This document shows positions 8,300 to 16,854 of a DNA stretch of 64,000 bases, one piece after another. Both the position numbers and the translations under genes were made by a program. A model generated the notes under the pieces. It worked only from the letters and a program-made list of their open reading frames with translations, ran no database searches and had not been told where the DNA came from. The DNA lies in the NCBI GenBank assembly GCA_019751945.1, contig JAIEMT010000016.1, positions 62,001-126,000 on the forward strand, written 5' to 3'. How positions within the stretch are numbered: the first letter of the stretch is position 1; each line of letters starts with the position of its first letter. Source of the stretch: a bacterium (GTDB lineage Bacteria; Bdellovibrionota; UBA1018).

Positions 8300-11058
8300 T
8301 GTTGTTGAAAGCCTCCGTCAGGAAAGGATTGAGGTTGTTGCGGGGGCGGTTGCATTTCTTGCGGAGCCTGCTGCGGATAGGGCACGTAACCTTGATACTG
8401 AGGTGCAGGAGGCGGCGGCGGTGCAATAGACACTGGATCTGCCGGAATGGCCGGAGCATTCGTGCCCAAACCTTGGCTGCTAATTCCGCCCAAACCACCC
8501 TGGTCTTTCAGCTTGCTGGTATTGGTTTCAGGATCCACGGGAGCTGCGCCTGGATAATCCTCATCGATCGAAATGGCTTTCTTCGGACGATAATTGCTGA
8601 GCTCCTTCGCATCAGGCAGTGAACGAATCATGCGATCCCGATATTTGCGGAGCGGATCGTTTCCACCCGCGCCCGACTCCAAGAACTCGTCGCGTTCCTT
8701 GAGTTTGCGATCCAAGATCTGGCGCACTCTCTCGTAAGGACGAATGATGTGAGGGGTAATGAAGACCAACAGATTGCTCTTATCGATCCCGGTTTGGCGA
8801 GCTTTGAACAGCCAGCCCAAGAGCGGGATGTCGCCCAAGACCGGAACCTTGGTTTCGTTGACGGTGATATTGTCACGCATCAATCCGCCGATAACGACGG
8901 TGTCTTTGTCTGCAACAGTGACCGAGGTCACGCTCGAACGTTCTTGGAACGCCTGCGCCTGGCCTTGAATCGCCTGCGGAAGATCGCGCTGAATGACCGA
9001 CGAGATCTTCACCGTAATGTCCATCTTGATCAGGTTGGCCATCTTGTTGATTTGCGGCTTGATCTTAATCGAAAGTGGCAGCGGGTATTGGTCGAACGAT
9101 GTTTGTGACGGACCGTTTGGAACCACCGTCACTTTCGGAATCGGAATCTTCTCGGTCGATTCAAACGAGGCTTCCGTGTTGTCGAGAGCCAAAATCTGCG
9201 GAGTCGCCAGAACGTTTGCGCCGGAGTAGGTTTGAATCATCTTCACCAATCCCATCACGCTTGAAACCGTGATCGGAGTCGACGTTCCCGGGGGTGTAAT
9301 GGTGAAGTTCTTTCCAGCGCGCCCACTCAAGATCAATCCGTTCTGAGTGAAGTTGCCAGCCAAGAGGTTCGCGAAGTCCGTGGCCTTGGTCATGTAGCCA
9401 ATGCCACCGGGGCTGATCAGGTTGGCGCTGAACTCCGCCGCGCGGTTCATGGACACTTCCATGAGCACGACTTCTGCGTAAACTTGGTCCCTCGGAATAT
9501 CCAAGCGGTTGATCACACGCTGAACCGTCACGTAATCCGTTGGCGATGCTGTAATGACCAGGGAGTTCGTCGCCTTGTCCGGAGCAATCTTGATTTGACC
9601 TTCAAACAAGCTTTGCTGAACCGGGTTCACTCCCGTACCACCTTGCGTGTTCATCATGGGCGCCTTCAGCGCGCTCGAGCTCTGCGAGATATTGTTCAAA
9701 GTGTTGGCAATCTGTTCAGATTCGGCAAACTGCAAGTAGATGACGTGCACACGTCCGCCACCGGTAGAAGCCGGTAGCTTTTGGTCAAGACGAGCCACAA
9801 GTTCTCGAACCTGGTCTGCACCTTTACTATTGGCGTGGACGATCAAAGTATTCGTGCGTTCATCCCCGATGATCGTATTAATGACACCCCCTTCTTTTGT
9901 ACGGCGAGCACTAAATCGGGAACCGGTCGGACCACCTCCGAAGCGAGGCATGCCGCCCGGAGATTGAGTTTGAGTGCCCGGCAAAAGAGTGTCGATCAAC
10001 TTTGAGAGTTCCACAGCCGAAGCCCATTTTACCGGAATCACTTCGATGCCGGCGTCGTAGCCTTCGACGTCCAAGATTTCGAGGAGCTTCACTAACTTCT
10101 GAATGTTCGCACCCGTGTCCGTCACGATAATCGTATTGGTCTGTTCGTAGGGAACAATACGGGAGTTGAGCGGCATGAAGCTCTTCAAGTTCCGAGTCAC
10201 TTCTTCAGAGCTCAAATATTTCAAGGGAATCACGCGAGTGATGAGGGCATCGGTATCCGGAGAAGTTTCACCCGTGTACGCCGGAATTTGCTTTTCTCGA
10301 GCGTCGCGCTGACGAGCAATACGAATGAATTTGCCCGACGGAATCAACGCAAATTGGTTGATGTCCAACGCAGTCAAGAACGCGCGCCACGCATCCCCAA
10401 CAGTGATCGGGCCATTTGAAATAATCGTGATGCGGCCTTTCACGTCCTTATCCAAGATAAAGTTTTTGCCCGTGAGTTTCCCGAGGGCCTTCGCAATGTC
10501 CATGATGTCCGCATCGGGGAAGTTGAAGTCGGTCACCGTTTGTTTGCTGCCATCTCCCGTGTCGGTGTCGACGTGTAAGAAGGGGACCTCGTTGTGGCCC
10601 ACGATACCGCCGCCAGCAGACCCGCCTAAGGCCACACCAGGATCGGAAGGTTTAGAGACTTTCACGTTATTTGAAGACGGAAGGGGCGTCGCCGGACGAG
10701 CTGGGGCGCTCATTCCAGCTCCACCTGTCACGGTCTGTCTCGGAGCTGCAAAATCTTCTTCTTCCTCTTCTTCATCACCGGCTCCTGCTGCAAACGGTGC
10801 CGGTGCGGGTTGAGCCGGAAAAGGTTTGTTGCCCGAAGAAAGCCCGGACGGAGCATTTCGAATCTGAGAAGGAATTGGCATGGGGCCCGGCGGGGGAGAA
10901 ACCTGAGCCCCTCCTGGAGCTGCCCAGCTCGAGTAAGATGCAATCAATGCCAGTAATCCGATCAGCCCCGTGAGGCTACAGATGACTTTGAGCCAATTCC
11001 AAAGAGTCTTGGCTTCAATTTCTTCCTCGTAGGAATGCTGCGTGGATGTTGGATTCAT
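8296..11058 (-). CDS. gspD: T2SS outer-membrane secretin GspD
   Basis: Forms the outer-membrane channel. At 920 aa it is longer than the usual 650-750 aa. After the N-terminal hydrophobic segment (residues 24-45) comes a linker of about 120 residues rich in Pro, Gly and acids (EEEEEED near 97). N0 starts near residue 178 (DFNFPDADIMDIAKALG), then three N1-N3 repeats (GANIQKLVKLLEILD; ERTNTLIVHANSKG; ATNSLVITASPTDY) and the secretin domain (VADKDTVVIGGLMRD, VPVLGDIPLLGWLF). The last 100 residues form a Pro/Gln-rich tail (PPPPPAPQYQGY, MQPPPQQPQSF). The start has 35 residues before the hydrophobic core, so the signal peptide is atypically long or the true start lies further in. Confidence 0.94.
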   Translation of the reverse strand: MNPTSTQHSYEEEIEAKTLWNWLKVICSLTGLIGLLALIASYSSWAAPGGAQVSPPPGPMPIPSQIRNAPSGLSSGNKPFPAQPAPAPFAAGAGDEEEEEEDFAAPRQTVTGGAGMSAPARPATPLPSSNNVKVSKPSDPGVALGGSAGGGIVGHNEVPFLHVDTDTGDGSKQTVTDFNFPDADIMDIAKALGKLTGKNFILDKDVKGRITIISNGPITVGDAWRAFLTALDINQFALIPSGKFIRIARQRDAREKQIPAYTGETSPDTDALITRVIPLKYLSSEEVTRNLKSFMPLNSRIVPYEQTNTIIVTDTGANIQKLVKLLEILDVEGYDAGIEVIPVKWASAVELSKLIDTLLPGTQTQSPGGMPRFGGGPTGSRFSARRTKEGGVINTIIGDERTNTLIVHANSKGADQVRELVARLDQKLPASTGGGRVHVIYLQFAESEQIANTLNNISQSSSALKAPMMNTQGGTGVNPVQQSLFEGQIKIAPDKATNSLVITASPTDYVTVQRVINRLDIPRDQVYAEVVLMEVSMNRAAEFSANLISPGGIGYMTKATDFANLLAGNFTQNGLILSGRAGKNFTITPPGTSTPITVSSVMGLVKMIQTYSGANVLATPQILALDNTEASFESTEKIPIPKVTVVPNGPSQTSFDQYPLPLSIKIKPQINKMANLIKMDITVKISSVIQRDLPQAIQGQAQAFQERSSVTSVTVADKDTVVIGGLMRDNITVNETKVPVLGDIPLLGWLFKARQTGIDKSNLLVFITPHIIRPYERVRQILDRKLKERDEFLESGAGGNDPLRKYRDRMIRSLPDAKELSNYRPKKAISIDEDYPGAAPVDPETNTSKLKDQGGLGGISSQGLGTNAPAIPADPVSIAPPPPPAPQYQGYVPYPQQAPQEMQPPPQQPQSFPDGGFQQQ

Positions 11059-11085
11059 AATAGCGTCCTCGTGCCGTTTCTCTTT

Positions 11086-12312
11086 TTATCTCGGCGGTAT
11101 GTCATACGAATAACTCGATTGTTTGCCATCTCGCTTTACACAAAGGTCGAGATGGTTCGCAGATTTCAAATCATTAAATTGTCGGAAAGCCTCACCTGGG
11201 TCGTTGATGGATTGGCCGTTCACACCACAAATCGTATCGTTGTCTTTCAGTCCCAGTTTGTCGAAGATGCTGCCTGGAACAATCTGGATGAGGCGATAAC
11301 CGTTGGCCACGCCGTTTTCAAAATTAGGAATAGCGCGCGCTTGGGTCAGAACTTGCGGAAGATTTGCCAGCGCCTTCTCCACTTCCGTGCGCGGAATAGA
11401 AAACTGAGTTTCAGACAGGCGGTTGATTCCATCCCCCGCTGCAGCGACTTTCGTACGGAAGTTTAAACCTATTGCTGCGGTTGGATCTTCAGGAAGATCG
11501 ACAAACTCTCTGCGCCCCGTGCTCTGATTGACGAACACTACTTTGTTTGGCTCAATCGCGATGACTTTAATCTTGCTCGGAATCTCGTCTTGAATGCGAA
11601 CAGGGTAAACAATATTGGCCGACTTGTCTTCGATGGTCGCAATCGACTTCAGTTCGTCACGCAGAATGATCGTTCCAATCAAATTCAGCGGAAGCGTCGT
11701 GCGAATCGGGACCCCGCCGGAGTCGCGACCCGGGACGTTTGAGTTTTCATCGCCTGGAATCAGGCCGTGGCTATTAAACAAATTGCGGGTAAAAATAACG
11801 GCGTAGTCGTCGATGCTCTTAGTCGCATTCTTGGGACGGAAAGAGCGAAAAGTGTGAAGCGTCGGCGGCTCCGGAATATATTTTTCGACAATCAAAGCCG
11901 TGAGATCAGCCAAGAAGTAACTGCTTAGTAAAATCGTCAGACCTGTTCCGTAAACGCGAGCGCCCTGGCGTTGTAGTGCTTTGCCGGTCCAGTCCGCCAA
12001 CGCCACTGGATCGAGCGTACGCGGAAAAGTCTTTGCCAAATCTTGCGGAAGCAGATTCGTGATTTTCTGATGCAGGTCGAGTTGCTCGATCTTGCGACCA
12101 AAGGGCTTCAGAATTTTTTCGTTAAAAAAGCTTCCGCCTTCACTGGATGTGAGTCGGGGTTCTGAAGTTCCATCGGTTGAAGTGTCATTTTTTTTACGGC
12201 GAAGGTTTTGGACGAATTTCGGAACGGCTTTGGCGCCCTTTGCGAGCGTATTTCCTGCTTGAGAGAGACCTCGTTTCAAGTTTTCCTTGATCGAGTCAAA
12301 GCGATTGGCCAT
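11086..12312 (-). CDS. gspC: T2SS inner-membrane/secretin coupler GspC
   Basis: GspC joins the inner-membrane platform to the secretin. The 408-aa protein has a long basic N-terminal cytoplasmic region (about 135 aa), one membrane segment near residues 140-160 (LTILLSSYFLADLTALIV), the homology region (IFTRNLFNSHG; LPLNLIGTIILRDELKSIATIED) at about 175-270 and a C-terminal PDZ domain (YRLIQIVPGSIFDKLGLKDND). It is the first gene of the gspC-L operon. No Shine-Dalgarno is visible before the ATG at 12312, and the predicted sigma-54 start site would leave a leader of about 6 nt. Confidence 0.93.
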   Translation of the reverse strand: MANRFDSIKENLKRGLSQAGNTLAKGAKAVPKFVQNLRRKKNDTSTDGTSEPRLTSSEGGSFFNEKILKPFGRKIEQLDLHQKITNLLPQDLAKTFPRTLDPVALADWTGKALQRQGARVYGTGLTILLSSYFLADLTALIVEKYIPEPPTLHTFRSFRPKNATKSIDDYAVIFTRNLFNSHGLIPGDENSNVPGRDSGGVPIRTTLPLNLIGTIILRDELKSIATIEDKSANIVYPVRIQDEIPSKIKVIAIEPNKVVFVNQSTGRREFVDLPEDPTAAIGLNFRTKVAAAGDGINRLSETQFSIPRTEVEKALANLPQVLTQARAIPNFENGVANGYRLIQIVPGSIFDKLGLKDNDTICGVNGQSINDPGEAFRQFNDLKSANHLDLCVKRDGKQSSYSYDIPPR

Positions 12313-12328
12313 GGCGTTGTGTTTCTAA

Positions 12329-12344
12329 AGCAAGGCCGGTGCCA
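12329..12344 (-). promoter_or_regulatory. Sigma-54-type -24/-12 promoter for the T2SS operon
   Basis: Read on the minus strand, TGGCAC at 12344-12339, five bases, then TTGCT at 12333-12329. This differs at one position from the consensus TGGCACGrNNNTTGCW. The -12 C is at 12330, giving a start near 12318, only about 6 nt before the gspC ATG. A related element precedes the sigma-54 activator gene at 56661; both continue TTGCTTTAG. The match is seen directly; its use as a promoter is inference. Confidence 0.55.
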
Positions 12345-12866
12345 GGGTGGGGGATGGTATGGGCTCTCACTCCAGCGATTTCAGAGAGAAATTTTCAAAA
12401 TTAACGCATCGCTTCTGACAATTTGTCGGAGGGTATTTTTGATCCACCAAAATTTCGCGACAATTTGTCAATCGTTGCTCTCGCCACTCCCTACTATTCT
12501 CAATGCCTCTGGGCAATTTTCGGGTTTCATCGGGTTTTCGAACATGAACTCGACCAGAAATCTCATTAGCAGTAGCTTGATCTCTAGGGTGTTCGAAAAC
12601 CCGAAGAAACCCGAAAATTGCCCACGCTGGGGGGTGTTGATCTTCTGGGCAGTGGGGGGAAGTTTGACGCTTTTTAGGATTCGAACTCCCCTGGTGCATT
12701 CAGGCCCCAGAGATCTCCGGGGGTTGAACCCCCCTTGTTCATGAGTTTTCGGCACCCTAATTGCTCTAGTCCGTGCGCCCAATGCGGGTTTTGGACGGAC
12801 AGAAGTGGTCACGAAAGAAACCCATAAATTTTAAATAGTTATTCGATATTATCTACCGTCGGTTAA
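12345..12866. other. Gene-poor region between divergent gspC and carD
   Basis: No convincing gene here. Frames crossing it on both strands have no family resemblance, and several simply read through the inverted repeat at 12511-12623. Besides that repeat there are two small hairpins: GGGGGTT-G-AACCCCC at 12719-12733, and GTCCGT/ACGGAC arms at 12769-12774 and 12795-12800. The bases just before the carD promoter (12820-12866) are A+T-rich. Confidence 0.6.
12511..12623. repeat. 34-bp inverted repeat, one mismatch, 45-nt loop
   Basis: The left arm is 12511-12544 (begins GGGCAATTTTCGGGTTTC, ends TTTTCGAACA). The right arm is 12590-12623 and is its reverse complement with a single mismatch (left A at 12529 opposite right A at 12605). 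The loop is 12545-12589. Each arm also holds an internal near-repeat (CGGGTTTC and CGGGTTTTC). It sits between divergent promoters, so a terminator role is unlikely. It could be a small palindromic mobile element (MITE/REP-like), a regulatory cruciform or an RNA hairpin. I saw no second copy in the window. Confidence 0.9.
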
Positions 12867-12895
12867 TTGACTTCAAATGCCGTCCGTGGTAATGT
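12867..12895 (+). promoter_or_regulatory. Sigma-70-type promoter of carD
   Basis: TTGACT at 12867-12872, a 17-nt spacer, then TAATGT at 12890-12895. The likely start near 12902 leaves a leader of about 38 nt before the carD ATG at 12940. This may drive carD-gltX-cysS as one unit. Confidence 0.65.
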
Positions 12896-12939
12896 CCCGA
12901 GGCTCAAATTTCTGGGTTTACTTCGGAGGAAGTTCATCA

Positions 12940-13422
12940 ATGTTCAAAGTCGGTGACAGCGCAGTTTATCCCGCGCACGGCGTGGCGGTTATCAAGCGCA
13001 TCGAGGAAAAAGAAGTCGGCGGTAAGAAGAAGAAGTTTTACGTTCTTCAGGTCGTCGATAACCAAATGACCATCATGGTTCCGACTGACAACGCGGACTC
13101 CGTTGGCCTTCGTGCGATTATTTCTACCAAAGACGTGACGACCGTCTACAAAATTTTGAAGAAGCGCGATGTGAAGATTGACCAGACCACCTGGAATCGT
13201 CGCTATCGGGAGTACATGGAGAAGATCAAGACTGGATCCGTGTACGAAATCGCGGAAGTGCTCCGCAACCTGTTCTTGCTCCGCCATAGCAAGGACCTTT
13301 CGTTCGGTGAGCGCAAGATGCTCGACCAGGCGAAGAGCTTGCTGGTGAAGGAAATCTCCTTGGCCAAGCAGACCGATGAGAACATCATCGAGCAAGAAAT
13401 TCAGACAATTTTTGCTTCCTAA
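12940..13422 (+). CDS. carD: CarD/CdnL-family RNA polymerase-binding regulator
   Basis: CarD/CdnL proteins bind the RNA polymerase beta subunit and stabilise open promoter complexes, often at rRNA promoters. The N-terminal Tudor-like RNAP-interaction domain is clear (FKVGDSAVYPAHGVAVIKRI), and the C-terminal helical domain has WNRRYREYMEKIKTG and LSFGERKMLDQAKSLL. I chose the ATG at 12940 (160 aa), which has GGAGGA 9 nt upstream and the family's normal N-terminus; an in-frame ATG at 12877 would add 21 unrelated residues that overlap the promoter. Followed after 15 nt by gltX. Confidence 0.94.
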   Translation: MFKVGDSAVYPAHGVAVIKRIEEKEVGGKKKKFYVLQVVDNQMTIMVPTDNADSVGLRAIISTKDVTTVYKILKKRDVKIDQTTWNRRYREYMEKIKTGSVYEIAEVLRNLFLLRHSKDLSFGERKMLDQAKSLLVKEISLAKQTDENIIEQEIQTIFAS

Positions 13423-13437
13423 GCTATAGTCGGATCC

Positions 13438-14934
13438 GTGAAAACACGCGTCCGATATGCGCCTAGCCCGACGGGATATCTCCACGTCGGGGGTGCTCGC
13501 ACACTTCTTTTCAATTGGCTTTACGCCCAGAAGACCGGCGGCAAACTCATTTTGCGAATTGAGGATACCGACCAGGCTCGCAGCACCCGCGAATCTGAAA
13601 AAATGATTTTAGAAGACATCGAGGCACTCGGTCTCAAGTACGACGAAGGTCCCACTCGTCAGTCCGAGCGCCACGCCATCTACGCTGAACACGCAGTTAA
13701 GCTTTTAGAAAAAAATCAGGCTTACTACTGTTTTTGTTCCGACGACCTCCTCACCAAAAAACGCGAAGCTGCGATGAAGCTCGGACGCCCTCCCCATTAC
13801 GACGGCACTTGCTCGAAGCTTCCGGCCGATGAAGTGAAGGCTCGTTTAGCTAAGGGCGAACGCGCGGGTCTCCGCTTTCGCGCCTACCACAAGAACTACA
13901 AATTGAAGGACGAAGTCCGTGGCGACATTGAATTCAAAGAGGGTACCGTCGGCGATTTTTTTATCACCCGCTCTCCGACTGAGGCCGAGCGCAACTCGGG
14001 CACGGCTAATGCTCAGGTCGGAATGCCCGTCTACAATTTCTGCTGCGTGATCGACGACCACTTGATGGGGATGACCCACATCATTCGCGGCGAGGACCAT
14101 CTCTCGAATACGGCTCGTCAGCTCATGATCTACGATGCCTTTGGTTGGGAAACCCCGATCTTCGCGCATACGGCGATGGTGCTGGGTTCGGATCGCCAGA
14201 AGCTTTCGAAGCGAAGTGGCGACGTTTCTGTTCACGAGTATCTGGAAAAAGGATTTCTGCCAGAAGTCTTGCTGAATTTCTTGGTGCTGCTCGGTTGGTG
14301 GCCCGAAAAAGGATTTCAACCTAAAGCAGGGCATCCCGAAATTTTATCACTCGACGAGTTGAAGCAGATCTTCAATTTGAGTGGTCTACAAAAGGCCCCA
14401 GCTGTTTTCGATGTCACGAAGCTGAGCTGGATGAATTCTTTCTATCTCAAGCATCTTCCACTCAGCGACATCGCCGAGCGTGCGCGTCCTTTCTTTGAAA
14501 AGGCCGGTCATGCGGCCGCCCTGAAAGCCCACTCGAAAGATTGGTACGAGGGTTTGGTGGATACCGTGCGAGGGGAGGTTGCTTTACTCAGCGATCTGCC
14601 ACCTGCTACGGCAATTTTCTTCGAAACCACTCCGACGATTGAAGACGAAGCCATGACTGTTTTGAAGAATCCCAAATCCAAGCCCGTGGTGGAAACCTTG
14701 GTGAAGGAATTGGGGGCTCTTCCGTCGGCTCTCTCCGCTCAAGATGTGGATGTTCTGCAGAAGAAAGTGGCCCAGTTGACGGGGATGAAGGGCAAAGAGC
14801 TCTTCATGCCGATCCGTGCTGCCATCACAGGCCGTACTCACGGCAGCGAATTGAAGCGCATTCTTCCGCTTCTTGGACGGGAAGCAGTTGAGAAACGAAT
14901 CACAAAGATTACTCAGATGGCGGGAATTGGATGA
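13438..14934 (+). CDS. gltX: Glutamate--tRNA ligase
   Basis: Charges tRNA-Glu with glutamate. A GTG start at 13438 gives 498 aa, the normal length. The class I HIGH-type signature appears as APSPTGYLHVGG near residue 8, followed by LILRIEDTD. The KMSKS-type loop is KLSKRSG near residue 254. The C-terminal anticodon-binding domain is present (LTGMKGKELFMPIRAAITG). Some bacteria charge tRNA-Gln with a non-discriminating form; I cannot tell that from sequence alone. The stop overlaps the cysS ATG (ATGA). Confidence 0.96.
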   Translation: MKTRVRYAPSPTGYLHVGGARTLLFNWLYAQKTGGKLILRIEDTDQARSTRESEKMILEDIEALGLKYDEGPTRQSERHAIYAEHAVKLLEKNQAYYCFCSDDLLTKKREAAMKLGRPPHYDGTCSKLPADEVKARLAKGERAGLRFRAYHKNYKLKDEVRGDIEFKEGTVGDFFITRSPTEAERNSGTANAQVGMPVYNFCCVIDDHLMGMTHIIRGEDHLSNTARQLMIYDAFGWETPIFAHTAMVLGSDRQKLSKRSGDVSVHEYLEKGFLPEVLLNFLVLLGWWPEKGFQPKAGHPEILSLDELKQIFNLSGLQKAPAVFDVTKLSWMNSFYLKHLPLSDIAERARPFFEKAGHAAALKAHSKDWYEGLVDTVRGEVALLSDLPPATAIFFETTPTIEDEAMTVLKNPKSKPVVETLVKELGALPSALSAQDVDVLQKKVAQLTGMKGKELFMPIRAAITGRTHGSELKRILPLLGREAVEKRITKITQMAGIG

Positions 14935-16433
14935 AGACGTTCAGGCCCATCAAGCTGACCAACACTACCACTGGGAAGAAGGAGCTCTTCGAGCCGCGCA
15001 CTCCCGGCAAGGTGGGGTTCTATTCCTGCGGTCCCACTGTTTATAATTTCATTCACATCGGCAATCTTCGTGGCGGCCTTGTGGCCGACATGGTTTTCAA
15101 ATACTTCAAGCGCGTGGGTTACGACGTAAACTTTGTTCGGAACTACACCGACGTGGACGACAAAATCATCAATCGCGGCAAAGAAGAAAAGATCCCCGCT
15201 GAAGAAGTAGCAAAGAAATACACGCTAGAAGTTGAAAAAGACTTCGCTGTGGCGGGAATGGAAGAGCCCACTCATAAAACCACCGTCACGACCCATATTC
15301 CGGACATCATTACCTTGATTCAAAAGATCATCGCCAATGGGCAAGGGTACGTGGTGGACGGAGAAGTGTTCTTTTCTATCGAGAAATTTCCGACCTACGG
15401 CAAGCTCTCGCGGAAGCCGATCGAGGACCTGATCGCAGGAATCCGTGTCGAAGTTCGCGATAAGAAAAAGAGCCCACTTGATTTCTCACTCTGGAAGCCT
15501 GCAAAAGAGGGCGAACCGTTCTGGGAAAGTCCCTGGGGTAAGGGCCGCCCAGGCTGGCACATCGAGTGTTCGGCTATGGCCAGCCGATGGTTGGGCGATC
15601 AAATCGATCTGCACCACGGCGGCGAAGATCTCATTTTTCCTCACCACGAAAACGAAATCGCTCAGAGCGAAGCAGCATCGAAAAAAGCTCCCTTCGTCAA
15701 ATACTGGCTGCACCATGCGTTCCTCACTGTTTCGAAGGAAAAGATGTCCAAGAGCATTGGTAACGTCTTTTTAGCGCGCGAGTTTCTAACCAAATACGGC
15801 GGCGAGATTGCTCGTTATATTTTATTGGGAGTTCACTACCGCTCTATCATCGACTTCGATGAAGGCACCATTGATCAAGCGCTCACCAGCCTCCATCGAA
15901 TCTACGAAGCAAAGGCCAAGGCCCGAGAGCTTGCAGCAAAGAAGGCGGCTGTTCCGGATCTCCGCGCTGAAAGTGCGTGGGGCTCCTTCGTCGCAGATGC
16001 AGAACAGATTAAAACCAAGATCGATGACCATTACGCGAACGACTTCAACACCCCTGGCGTTTTGGGGGAACTCTTTTCTTTGATTCGCGAATTCAACAAG
16101 ACTCTCGCAACGCCGCTGGCTGAAAGCACCCCGAGTGCAGTGTTAGGTGCGCAAGCATTGCTTCAGGTGATGGAGCAAGATGTGGGCGGAGTTTTGGGCG
16201 TAGGTCGAGCCGATCCCAAGAAAATGCTCGGTGATATTGCCACCCTTCGTTCTGAGGGTAAGGACACGTCCGGTCGTCCTTCTGCTGAAGAAATTGAATC
16301 CCTGATTCAGGCTCGACTTGAAGCGCGCAAAGCCAAGAACTTTGCCGAGAGCGATCGCATTCGCGATGAACTCCTCGCCAAAGGTGTTGCCATCAAGGAT
16401 GGCCCCAAGGGCACGACCTGGGAATATAAATAG
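14931..16433 (+). CDS. cysS: Cysteine--tRNA ligase
   Basis: Charges tRNA-Cys. 500 aa, normal length. The HIGH motif occurs in YSCGPTVYNFIHIGNLRG, the KMSKS motif in EKMSKSIGN. Zinc ligands are visible: the Cys of YSCGPT, the Cys of HIECSAMA, and His/Glu in HHGGEDLIFPHHENE. The C-terminal helical domain includes the NFAESDRIRDELLAKGV motif. Coupled to gltX by a 4-nt overlap, so the two synthetases probably share the carD transcript. Confidence 0.96.
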   Translation: MKTFRPIKLTNTTTGKKELFEPRTPGKVGFYSCGPTVYNFIHIGNLRGGLVADMVFKYFKRVGYDVNFVRNYTDVDDKIINRGKEEKIPAEEVAKKYTLEVEKDFAVAGMEEPTHKTTVTTHIPDIITLIQKIIANGQGYVVDGEVFFSIEKFPTYGKLSRKPIEDLIAGIRVEVRDKKKSPLDFSLWKPAKEGEPFWESPWGKGRPGWHIECSAMASRWLGDQIDLHHGGEDLIFPHHENEIAQSEAASKKAPFVKYWLHHAFLTVSKEKMSKSIGNVFLAREFLTKYGGEIARYILLGVHYRSIIDFDEGTIDQALTSLHRIYEAKAKARELAAKKAAVPDLRAESAWGSFVADAEQIKTKIDDHYANDFNTPGVLGELFSLIREFNKTLATPLAESTPSAVLGAQALLQVMEQDVGGVLGVGRADPKKMLGDIATLRSEGKDTSGRPSAEEIESLIQARLEARKAKNFAESDRIRDELLAKGVAIKDGPKGTTWEYK

Positions 16434-16445
16434 ATTCCTAAGAAG

Positions 16446-16793
16446 CTATTTGCCGCAGGGTTTGCAAGACCACTTGCTGCGACCCGGGAAACTGCTCCGG
16501 CACCAGCGAGGTTTTGCGTTTCCTCGACATTTGATCTTCGGGACACGGTAACCTGGCTGAGAACCAGGGCCTTTGTTCGCCACGTCGATAAAGCCTTCCG
16601 CTTCGATAGAGTCATCATCAGGGGCGGAGTCGTCGTCACTCTCATCGGTGCGATCATCATCCCAGCCGTAGCCGTCGCCATTGTCTTCAGTGAAGGGCGT
16701 TTCTTCCTCAGCTTCGTGAGAAAACGATTTTTGATTCAGGCCGACTAAGCTGATGGCGGTCAATACACTCAATAGAACGATAGACTTTTTCAT
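16446..16793 (-). CDS. Small exported protein, acidic middle and basic Cys-containing tail
   Basis: Family not recognised. The 115-aa product has a signal peptide (MKKSIVLLSVLTAISLVGL...). The mature part is split by charge: residues 27-67 are very acidic (EAEEETPF, GWDDDRTDESDDDS), while the last 40 are basic with four cysteines (KIKCRG, RWCRS, WSCKPCGK). The four cysteines could form two disulfides or bind a metal. A ribosome binding site (AGGGGA) precedes the ATG. The gene lies 61 nt after the M2 peptidase on the same strand and ends 12 nt from cysS, in convergent orientation. Confidence 0.72.
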   Translation of the reverse strand: MKKSIVLLSVLTAISLVGLNQKSFSHEAEEETPFTEDNGDGYGWDDDRTDESDDDSAPDDDSIEAEGFIDVANKGPGSQPGYRVPKIKCRGNAKPRWCRSSFPGRSKWSCKPCGK

Positions 16794-16854
16794 AGGGTCC
16801 CCTGGTTTAAAACCGAGGCGTAGCTAACTCAGTCTGAGTCTCCAGACAAGGGAT

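Noticed and set aside
12675-12735. tRNA-like TTCGAA sequence
   Set aside because: A T-loop-like sequence is present, but the flanking arms do not pair and no acceptor or anticodon stem can be built.
12208-12812. Overlapping open frames on both strands across the gspC-carD gap
   Set aside because: Their similar segments (FENPxKPENCP on both strands) are produced by the inverted repeat; no ribosome binding site, no family resemblance.
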